From Candidatus Dojkabacteria bacterium (GTDB lineage: Bacteria > Patescibacteriota > Dojkabacteria > B142 > WJKM01), in NCBI GenBank assembly GCA_014729085.1, contig WJKM01000014.1, positions 1 to 60,731 of the forward strand: a DNA stretch of 60,731 nucleotides, given 5' to 3'. Shown here piece after piece: positions 54,341 through 60,731 of this stretch (positions are counted from its first letter, which is position 1; the number at the start of each line of letters is the position of its first letter). The translations under genes were made by a program, and so were the position numbers. The notes under the pieces are model-generated. The model saw only the letters and a list, made by a program, of their open reading frames with translations. It was not told the origin of the DNA and made no database searches.

Positions 54341-54374
54341 AAAAAAGAACTCTCGACATTGAGAGTTCTTTTTT
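54341..54374 (+). terminator. strong terminator after the WxL-like gene
   Basis: A perfect 14-bp stem (54341-54354 with 54361-54374), loop GACATT, ending in a T-run. Confidence 0.9.
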
Positions 54375-54418
54375 ATATATTTTAATATACGTATTTTTAC
54401 TTTTTGATTTCTTTTTTA

Positions 54419-55459
54419 ATGATAAAACGATCTACTAGATATATAATAACCATTTTTACAATCTGTATTTTTTACTTATTCTTACTTATAACAAAAACAT
54501 ATGCCTTACCAATTGGACCTGACAAATACTATATAGATGGAATTTTAGGGGAAACTGTAGAAAAAGAACTAACAATTTATGGAAAACAAGATTTAGATCA
54601 AGAACAAAAATTATATATTTCAGCAGTCGGTATGGAAAAAATTGGAGAAGAACATGAAAGGACCTTTTACTATCCTGACCCAAACGACATGTCTGAGCCT
54701 GCAAATTGGATTACAATAAATAAAACAGAAGGTATTATTAGACCTGGCGATACAATCGTAGTACCATGGAGAATCACAATCCCAGAATCAGTAGGTGAAT
54801 GCGGGACTTCCTTAGCAGCTATAATGGTTTCAAATAAACCAACAGAGGATCAACAAAAAACAAGTAAGATTGATGTGGCCAAAGAAATAATTAGCCAAAT
54901 TCATATAAATCTACCTTCTCAAGAAGGTGAGAATTGCGAGGAAATACTTTCTGTGTTTGACTTCTATGTCAATAAGAAAAGCATACTTGGATTTAAAATT
55001 TTCAACTATGATAACGTCCCTTTTGTTACCAAGCTTGAGAATAACGGCAAAAAACTTGTAAAAGCCCCAAAAGGATATATAGAAATCTTTGGAATTGGTG
55101 ACAGAGAAAGTGTTCCCTTTAATGATGCAGAACTAGATGTATACCCGGAGTCAACAAGGAAATTTGAGAATACTTGGCTAGATGAAGAATATCCTCATGA
55201 CGGCAACTTTTTTAATAAGCTTGGCTACGAATTAACTCATCTAAAAATTGGAAGGTATAAAGCAAGACTTGGTATTACAAAAAATGTTGAAACACAAATT
55301 ATTGCTCATGATACTTTTTGGATTATTCCATGGAGAATTGTGCTATTTATTCTGTTTGTATTTGCAGGAGGCTATGGAATTAGTAAAATCGCAAATAAGA
55401 AAAAAGAATCCAAACTGAAGAAAAAAATTAAAGAGGAGATAAAAGCCAAGAAAAAATAA
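54419..55459 (+). CDS. DUF916-like membrane-anchored surface protein
   Basis: Product of 346 residues from the ATG at 54419; the ORF opens five codons earlier with TTG. A signal peptide (hydrophobic 9-29) is followed by a beta-rich ectodomain starting LPIGPDKYYIDGILGETVEKEL, then ITIPESVGECGTSLAAIMVS (a DUF916-type strand), a C-terminal transmembrane helix (about 300-325) and a lysine-rich cytosolic tail (K-K-K-E-S-K-L-K-K-K). This matches the topology of WxL-interacting DUF916 proteins in Firmicutes. It lies just downstream of the WxL-like gene, which is the usual pairing. Confidence 0.55.
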   Translation: MIKRSTRYIITIFTICIFYLFLLITKTYALPIGPDKYYIDGILGETVEKELTIYGKQDLDQEQKLYISAVGMEKIGEEHERTFYYPDPNDMSEPANWITINKTEGIIRPGDTIVVPWRITIPESVGECGTSLAAIMVSNKPTEDQQKTSKIDVAKEIISQIHINLPSQEGENCEEILSVFDFYVNKKSILGFKIFNYDNVPFVTKLENNGKKLVKAPKGYIEIFGIGDRESVPFNDAELDVYPESTRKFENTWLDEEYPHDGNFFNKLGYELTHLKIGRYKARLGITKNVETQIIAHDTFWIIPWRIVLFILFVFAGGYGISKIANKKKESKLKKKIKEEIKAKKK

Positions 55460-55472
55460 ATTAATACACTTG

Positions 55473-56666
55473 CTAATAAGTTCCAATCAGAGTGAATGTA
55501 AGTTCATCTTTATAATCAGATTCTGATGGAGTATTGGTATCTGATTTTGCTTTAACATATAAAGCCGCCCTACCCTCGTAAACAGGGTTTCCTGAAGTAT
55601 TGTAGATATTTTTAGGAGTAGTTGACAAACCACCAACAATGTCTCCTCCGTTTCCAAAACCAGACTCAACATTTAATGGCCCCAACATTGTTTCGTAAGA
55701 AAGATATTCAACTAATCCAAAACCACTTGCAACAGAAGTCAAATCCACATCCCAAGAAGAAATTGTGTAGTTAGTGGTATTACTTCTAAGTCCATTATAA
55801 TCATCTTCGATTTGTACAAATAAACCACCTTCTGCATTAGTACCAATATCAAGCCAAATTAAATTTCCAGCAGTATTTATTATCCCTGGATTAAGCACCT
55901 TTAAATTTACTGAATAAGGACTCATTGTCTCAACAGAATTACCGGTATTATCGGCGATATCAATATCAAAATAAATTTGTGCATTTGCTGTTGTTGCTGT
56001 TTCTGTGGGACCAGGTGGAGACTGAGTAAAATCACCATGCAAAGCTATAGCTCTAATTTCATAAGATGTATTCATTCTTAACCCTAAGATATTAAAATTA
56101 GAAGCTGTACTTTCCCATGAACTTTCTGTTAAAAAATCATTAATATCGTGGGAACTAATATCTTCAACAATAAAAGTAGAGCCATCAATATAACTCCACT
56201 CTGAGTCTCCGACTTCTTTAATTTGGATTGTATACAAAGTATCTGGTGGATTATTTTGTGTATCTATTTCAAATCTTGCCCTATCATAACAACCGCCTTG
56301 CCCACAAAGCATAACCATGCCATCAGGATTCACATCTACATCTGTACACTGAGTAAATCCATCCGTAACAGTTTCAAAACAAGAAATTATTGGGACATTT
56401 GCAACAAGAACGTTTGGTGCTCCAGGAAGAGCTTTGTAATTCGTAGACTCGAATCTATCATCACTTATTGGCTCACCTGCAAGTCCTAGTAACTTATATT
56501 CATCTCCCCCATCATTAGTACCACTCACTCCTCCTGCTGAGCCAAAACTAACTCCTATCATCTTGTAATTTGAAGATTGTGTTTCTTCGGCAGAAATTTT
56601 AAAAACTGATAGAAAGAAAAAAGTGAAAATAACTATAGCAGCGACTAAATATAGAATTCTTTTCAT
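55473..56666 (-). CDS. secreted surface protein with fibronectin-like domain
   Basis: Product of 397 residues from the ATG at 56666 (MKRILYLVAAI); a longer ORF upstream would add a second hydrophobic segment and is less likely. The signal peptide ends near KISAEE (about 27). The N-terminal segment SSNYKMIGVSFGSAGGVSG recurs in related surface proteins. A fibronectin type III-like region (about 130-230) follows, and the C-terminal domain ends YKDELTFTLIGTY, similar to the end of the WxL-like protein 53272-54324. Cysteine pairs suggest disulfides. Confidence 0.6.
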   Translation of the reverse strand: MKRILYLVAAIVIFTFFFLSVFKISAEETQSSNYKMIGVSFGSAGGVSGTNDGGDEYKLLGLAGEPISDDRFESTNYKALPGAPNVLVANVPIISCFETVTDGFTQCTDVDVNPDGMVMLCGQGGCYDRARFEIDTQNNPPDTLYTIQIKEVGDSEWSYIDGSTFIVEDISSHDINDFLTESSWESTASNFNILGLRMNTSYEIRAIALHGDFTQSPPGPTETATTANAQIYFDIDIADNTGNSVETMSPYSVNLKVLNPGIINTAGNLIWLDIGTNAEGGLFVQIEDDYNGLRSNTTNYTISSWDVDLTSVASGFGLVEYLSYETMLGPLNVESGFGNGGDIVGGLSTTPKNIYNTSGNPVYEGRAALYVKAKSDTNTPSESDYKDELTFTLIGTY

Positions 56667-56740
56667 TTTCAGAATCAAGTCTGATAATATTAAGATAATT
56701 AAATATAAAATAACAGATTCCAAGATACTAATCAATTACT

Positions 56741-57418
56741 ATGAAATCATCGAATCAACATGTTCTAGATAAAAAATTCAAATTACAAATAATTGGTCTG
56801 TTGTGCACAACAATAATTTCTACAATAGTATCAATTCTTCTTTTCTACAACAAAAAAAGCACTCCAGAAGTTTTGGGAGATATTGCAACCCAGGCTAATG
56901 TTTATGGTTGCCGTCTAGATCTAACAGTTAAACCAGAAAAACGAGAAATAAATAATTGGAGTACAGATCTAGATATTGAAATATACGATGAAACAAATAC
57001 TATTCTTAAAGGTACATATTCAACTACAACAAATAATTTAGGAAAGGATAGTACTAATATTTGCGAAGACCTAATCCCCCCAATCTATTTAGATACTGGA
57101 TACTACTATTTTTATATTAAAGGTAAATCACATATTTCTAAAGAATACTCTCTTGTTTATGCATTCGAAAGAGTACTTACAACAATTGATTTCAGTACAA
57201 ATAATAAACTTTTAATTGCAGGAGATACTAATTCTTCCAGAGACGATGAAATAAACTCACTTGATATTACACATTTAATTAGGACGCTTCATAAAAGAAA
57301 CGGGATAGACCCTGAATATAATGATTCATATGATTTGAATTTAGATGGAATAATTAATTTCGATGATACAAATATTTTAATTGATAACTTTTATCTAGTT
57401 GGACAAAACATACATTAA
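56741..57418 (+). CDS. dockerin-like secreted/membrane protein
   Basis: Product of 225 residues with one hydrophobic segment near the N-terminus (about 17-37), serving as anchor or signal. The C-terminal 70 residues carry two calcium-loop/helix repeats: GDTNSSRDDEINSLDITHLI and then YDLNLDGIINFDDTNILI. The second matches the D-x-N-x-D-G-x-x-N-x-x-D pattern of type I dockerins; the first is longer by two residues. The neighbouring overlapping gene encodes a cohesin-like domain, so the two products are probable partners. Confidence 0.75.
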   Translation: MKSSNQHVLDKKFKLQIIGLLCTTIISTIVSILLFYNKKSTPEVLGDIATQANVYGCRLDLTVKPEKREINNWSTDLDIEIYDETNTILKGTYSTTTNNLGKDSTNICEDLIPPIYLDTGYYYFYIKGKSHISKEYSLVYAFERVLTTIDFSTNNKLLIAGDTNSSRDDEINSLDITHLIRTLHKRNGIDPEYNDSYDLNLDGIINFDDTNILIDNFYLVGQNIH

Positions 57419-58316
57419 AAAATTATTAAAAATTTTTATAATATCGTTTTGGTTTTTATTAATATCTATTAAATATTCGAACGCTGCTACCTTCGAATTG
57501 GTACCCTCAACCGCTATATTTACTGATTGCACTAATACTATACAATTAATCATTGATTCAACTGAAGAAGATGTGAATGCAGCAGATATTGAAATTTTCT
57601 TTGATCCAAAAAGAGTAAAAATACAGGATAGAAATTACATTAAACCAAAAATTCAAATACAGGAAGGAGATGCATTCGAAACTTATTGGGGAAATAAAAC
57701 TAACAACGAGACAGGACAAATACTACTTGCTGCAGGATCTCTCCCAGATCCATCAATAACTTTATCATCAAGAGTAGTATTTGCTGAAATTACTTTTTCA
57801 TATCGCGGACCTGAGGGACACTCCACAACTTTTGAAATCAGATTTAACGGAATTGGGAATACTATTGATAGTAATATTGCAGATACAACTACTGGTAATG
57901 ATCTTCTCACTTCCGTCCAAAATGGAGTTTATTCATTCGTAACAGGGAATAAATGCTTTGAGGACCACCCACAACTCACTCCCTATCCTTTCGATAATGA
58001 GTATACAAGTTCAACAGTCTCTCCCGAATCTACTACAACTCCCACAACTACAGAAATAAATTGCCCCGAATGTCTTCCATCTATTAGTTCAACACCTCCA
58101 AGTGCAACTGAATATATTCAAACTCAAGAACAAATTACAACTAAATGGTATGAAAAATTAAAAAATAGAATGCTAGAGAGTACTCAAACTTCAGTAATAT
58201 CAATTCTATGTTGCTGCCTTACAATCCAAATACCTTTATTATTGATTGTTATTAAAAGAAGAAATAAACAAAAGGAAAGGAAGATTAATTACCACCTTGC
58301 TTCTGAGATAAAATAG
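57399..58316 (+). CDS. cohesin-like domain protein with C-terminal membrane anchor
   Basis: Product of 305 residues from a TTG at 57399, 20 nt inside the previous gene. It has a signal peptide (hydrophobic 10-23, cleavage near SNAA). A cohesin-like beta-sandwich spans about 30-180: DVNAADIEIFFDPKRVKIQ, GQILLAAGSLPDPSITL and VVFAEITFSYRG are typical strands. A Thr/Ser/Pro-rich linker (about 190-245) follows, then a transmembrane helix (about 260-285) and a basic cytosolic tail. The overlap with the dockerin-like gene implies one transcript and coupled translation. Confidence 0.7.
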   Translation: MDKTYIKKLLKIFIISFWFLLISIKYSNAATFELVPSTAIFTDCTNTIQLIIDSTEEDVNAADIEIFFDPKRVKIQDRNYIKPKIQIQEGDAFETYWGNKTNNETGQILLAAGSLPDPSITLSSRVVFAEITFSYRGPEGHSTTFEIRFNGIGNTIDSNIADTTTGNDLLTSVQNGVYSFVTGNKCFEDHPQLTPYPFDNEYTSSTVSPESTTTPTTTEINCPECLPSISSTPPSATEYIQTQEQITTKWYEKLKNRMLESTQTSVISILCCCLTIQIPLLLIVIKRRNKQKERKINYHLASEIK

Positions 58317-58740
58317 CATTTACTACCTTTGAATCTTTTTGCAAATCCTCAATAAATAAAACATGTTCTAAATTAATTCTCATTTCGTTGGATGGGCCAT
58401 GAACCTCCCTGCCCAAAGCAACCAAGGATAATTTTTCTCCCTCCTTCTCATATTCTTGGAGATTCTGTGTTTTTTTGTCGGCCTGAAGATAGTACACATC
58501 ACGTAAAGTAATGAACGTCGAATCAATTCTCGCAACTTTCCCAAAATAAACTTGATTATTATCCAAAAATACCGCTTGATATTCCGACAAATTATCTGAA
58601 GTTAATCCAAGAACTTTCTTCTGTTTATACTCGATTGTTTTTGAAATACCTACATAACCCAGCAATAATGTAGTAATAACTACAGTAATAATAATTAAAG
58701 CAGGACGAATTTTTTTATTATTATTTTTGTCCGAATCCAA
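58285..58740 (-). CDS. conserved CPR-type membrane protein
   Basis: Product of 151 residues with a single transmembrane helix (about 13-33) and a small soluble domain (NLSEYQAVFLDNNQVYFG, then LRDVYYLQ). This domain is recurrent in candidate-phyla genomes, but its function is unknown to me. The start is a TTG at 58740; no ATG fits. The 3' end overlaps the convergent cohesin-like gene by 32 nt. Confidence 0.7.
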   Translation of the reverse strand: MDSDKNNNKKIRPALIIITVVITTLLLGYVGISKTIEYKQKKVLGLTSDNLSEYQAVFLDNNQVYFGKVARIDSTFITLRDVYYLQADKKTQNLQEYEKEGEKLSLVALGREVHGPSNEMRINLEHVLFIEDLQKDSKVVNAILSQKQGGN

Positions 58741-58776
58741 AACGAACTTATATAATATATAATTTGAATCTAACTA

Positions 58777-58805
58777 ATATTAGAAAGGATTGTAAAACTT
58801 GTCAA
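58777..58805 (-). promoter_or_regulatory. sigma70-type promoter for the CPR-type membrane protein
   Basis: Minus strand TTGACA (58805-58800), 17-bp spacer, TAATAT (58782-58777). It is placed about 35 bp upstream of the TTG start. Confidence 0.7.
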
Positions 58806-58811
58806 TATTAT

Positions 58812-59924
58812 TTATGGAACCTGTTGCGGAGTTGCTTCCGGTATTGGAGTAGGAGTAGGGGTACTACCATAATAATAATCGAAATAACCTAAAGGTTGCG
58901 GAGTCGGGGTTTGAGAATGTAAGCCACCTGTCTGCTCATCATAAAGGAAGTCATTGCCAGTATATGGAAAACCTGGTTGTACTTCTAGGCAATAATATCC
59001 ATCCTCACAACCTACAGACTCGTCATATTCAGGTAGTAAAACCTCATATCCAGATGCCCCTGCATCCCCCCAAACTAAAACAGAAAGAGTAGGATCTGGT
59101 TCACCATCACCATCAGCATCACACGATGCATCTACATTCACAGAAAAGTAACCTTCGTCTGTAAATGAGTATGTATTTTGACATGGGCTAGATGCGTATA
59201 TCATTTCTCCATTAAGGGGAGTATCAATATCCCAATCAAACTCTCCATTGCCATTTGTATCCAAAAAAACATTTCCGGATATATAAATATTCTCCGGAAA
59301 AGGTGTAGGGGTTGATGGTGGTGCACCTGTTGCGGTAGCAATAGGTGTAGGTTCCTCTGTTGGTGTAGCTGTTGGTGGAAGTATCCACTCACAAGTATCA
59401 TTATTACAATTAGGTTCACTATCACATTCTTCCGTGCCTTCCCAAACAAATCCGTCACCGCAAGAAGCTTCAACACACATTAAATCATTTTCTTCGTCTG
59501 TTATACAAGCATCTGTATTTATCCAGTTGCCATCATCACACTCTTCGCCTATTTCCACTTCACCATTTGGGCATTCTGGGGGTACCCACTGCGAAGTAAT
59601 TGAAGGTAAATATAAATAATAAGTCATTGGATTAGTTATAGTTATTGTACCTGAGCTTGCAAGAGATGATGTTGCTTCAATTGTAGGAGGAGTAAACAAA
59701 GGCAGATATTCAATATCCAACTGAGATGCCATATCCCTATATCCTATTTCCTCTAGGTCTTTTACAGGTGGATCCTCATATCCATGAATACTGTTGCTTC
59801 CTGCAAACTCAAAATCTCCAATGCCAACCGTATCGACTAATTCTGGATCCGTACACATATCATCATGTAGAGATGAATTGTATTCTGGGAAAAAGGCATC
59901 AAAGTTTTCCATAGTATTTCTCAT
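58812..59924 (-). CDS. DUF4215 / SdrD-like repeat protein without a signal peptide
   Basis: Product of 370 residues: two DUF4215-like cysteine repeats (about 115-180, cores [15 protein letters not shown] and [14 protein letters not shown]), a Pro/Thr-rich linker, one SdrD-B-like domain (about 208-310, [18 protein letters not shown]), and a Pro/Thr-rich end. These modules are extracellular in other proteins, yet the N-terminus [16 protein letters not shown] is not a signal peptide. A good promoter ends about 12 bp before the start codon, so the N-terminus is not simply missed. Export route unknown; perhaps the 5' end was lost. Confidence 0.65.
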   Translation of the reverse strand: MRNTMENFDAFFPEYNSSLHDDMCTDPELVDTVGIGDFEFAGSNSIHGYEDPPVKDLEEIGYRDMASQLDIEYLPLFTPPTIEATSSLASSGTITITNPMTYYLYLPSITSQWVPPECPNGEVEIGEECDDGNWINTDACITDEENDLMCVEASCGDGFVWEGTEECDSEPNCNNDTCEWILPPTATPTEEPTPIATATGAPPSTPTPFPENIYISGNVFLDTNGNGEFDWDIDTPLNGEMIYASSPCQNTYSFTDEGYFSVNVDASCDADGDGEPDPTLSVLVWGDAGASGYEVLLPEYDESVGCEDGYYCLEVQPGFPYTGNDFLYDEQTGGLHSQTPTPQPLGYFDYYYGSTPTPTPIPEATPQQVP

Positions 59925-59935
59925 TAATATATTAA

Positions 59936-59964
59936 ATTTTATCCAAGACTATAAGAGATGTCAA
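59936..59964 (-). promoter_or_regulatory. sigma70-type promoter directly before the DUF4215 protein
   Basis: Minus strand TTGACA (59964-59959), 17-bp spacer, TAAAAT (59941-59936). Expected start at about 59929, only 5 nt before the first ATG (59924) and 17 nt before a second ATG (59912); the mRNA would be leaderless or nearly so. Confidence 0.7.
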
Positions 59965-60063
59965 CTAAAAATAGAATAGTGCTATTGAATTGTTATATAT
60001 ATCTATAGTCAATATTTATACAAATATTATGGGTTTATACTAAATCTAGATTAATTCATATTT

Positions 60064-60731
60064 TTAATAATCATCAAGCAAATCCCCAGAGGCTGATACT
60101 TGCATCTCCTCCTTATTAGCTGAATCTATTTCAATCAAATCACCTTCTTGAATCTCATTTCTTTCTTCTTCGTCCTTTTCGTCTTCAGTATCCTTCTGCT
60201 GCCTAATACATTCCGGATCCGCTCTATCACACTCCTTAAACACCTCTATCTCCTCTATACTTCCATCACTTATAAATATATTCCCTTCCTCCACACCAAA
60301 TGCATGCCAATTAAACAATATCTCGGCATCTAACTTTCTGTCTATTTCAATTAAAAAGCCACGAGTGGTTTCTTCTGCAATTCTATATTTAAAATCCTCA
60401 TCAAAGACCACATCTCCTTTCGGATTAATTAACACAATCGGCTGGTATTGGTATTCATTCTCAAACTCTACATATACCTCTCTGTCTCCCTTCAGTATCT
60501 TAGCCTGTCCCACTGTGTCTTTGTTGAATGTAACTTGCTCTTCCACTACTATACTTCCTATAAATAATGCATCTCCTGTAACTCGTATGCTGTCTACTTC
60601 TATACCTCCCATCATATAGTAATTCATGTCCATACTCATCAACTTCTCTCCTAATAACTCTTCTCCTTCTCTCTCCTCAAGTATCTCATTTGCTCCTACC
60701 TCTCCACTCATGTCCTCTACTTCCTCTGGAT
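60064..60731 (-). CDS. C-terminal part of a second fibre-like surface protein (cut by the window end)
   Basis: The frame is open to the window edge, with acidic codons (P-E-E-V-E-D) preceding the first ATG at 60711, so the 5' part lies outside. The visible part shows DALFIGSIVVEEQVTFNKDT, then strands ending ILFNWHAF. It aligns with the C-terminal domain of the giant protein at 48398-53017 (DAVFEGDVEMKGAVLFNEDT ... WFNWHSF). A long acidic tail ends the protein. The two are paralogs bracketing the surface-protein island. Confidence 0.75.
   Translation of the reverse strand, partial: PEEVEDMSGEVGANEILEEREGEELLGEKLMSMDMNYYMMGGIEVDSIRVTGDALFIGSIVVEEQVTFNKDTVGQAKILKGDREVYVEFENEYQYQPIVLINPKGDVVFDEDFKYRIAEETTRGFLIEIDRKLDAEILFNWHAFGVEEGNIFISDGSIEEIEVFKECDRADPECIRQQKDTEDEKDEEERNEIQEGDLIEIDSANKEEMQVSASGDLLDDY

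Noticed and set aside
1-60731. tRNA, rRNA or CRISPR loci
   Set aside because: Gene-free stretches were read for cloverleaf arms, T-loop GTTC sequences and regularly spaced repeats; none was convincing by eye. A tRNAscan or Infernal run would be decisive.

Overview
The window is an AT-rich bacterial chromosome segment that most resembles a Candidate Phyla Radiation (Patescibacteria) genome. The signs are small single-copy housekeeping genes, zinc-free ribosomal proteins L31 and L32, lysine/glutamate-rich tails on S16, S2 and L31, a type IV pilus system with no secretin in view, large secreted low-complexity proteins and very few Shine-Dalgarno sequences. UGA is a normal stop (gyrA ends in TGA), so this is not a UGA-recoded lineage. 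I cannot place it more precisely; the lineage is an inference.

Layout. 1-2.6 kb is a small accessory region: an inverted-repeat element, a DUF5680 protein, a phosphoribosyltransferase, a nucleotidyltransferase-fold protein and two doubtful small ORFs. 2.7-6.3 kb holds RNA and translation genes (SpoU methylase, rsmD, rpmF, nusB, rnc, rpsP, khpA). 6.4-23.3 kb is a type IV pilus island: pilM-N-O; two large cysteine-rich secreted paralogs followed by PilX- and PilW-like proteins on the plus strand; then a convergent minus-strand set pilB-pilT-pilC-pilD-FimU-like-PilV-like. 23.5-30.6 kb holds a delta'-like clamp-loader subunit, an SPFH protein, gyrB, gyrA and greA. 30.7-32.5 kb holds a tyrosine recombinase and a 28-bp dif-like site. 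32.5-48.3 kb is a dense translation and replication block: rpmE, prfA, prmC, an S41 protease, rpsR-ssb-rpsF-ychF, a beta-CASP nuclease, recR-ybaB-dnaX, rpsU, rseP, frr, tsf and rpsB. 48.4 kb to the right edge is a surface-protein island: a 1.5-kilo-residue fibre-like protein, a WxL-like protein beside a DUF916-like protein, a dockerin-like protein overlapping a cohesin-like anchored protein, a DUF4215/SdrD-like protein, and the C-terminal part of a second fibre-like protein cut by the window end.

Main points of interest. (1) rpsU is the only gene here with a full Shine-Dalgarno sequence, which suggests S21-dependent autoregulation like that described in Bacteroidia. (2) A dif-like site lies next to the xer gene, and most ribosomal genes on either side point toward it, so the window probably spans the replication terminus. 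(3) greA is preceded by a promoter, hairpins, a possible antiterminator and a strong terminator. (4) A 131-bp near-identical direct repeat flanks one of two PilY1-position proteins, so that gene could be lost or amplified by recombination. (5) Adjacent cohesin-dockerin and WxL/DUF916-like pairs suggest a modular cell-surface assembly.
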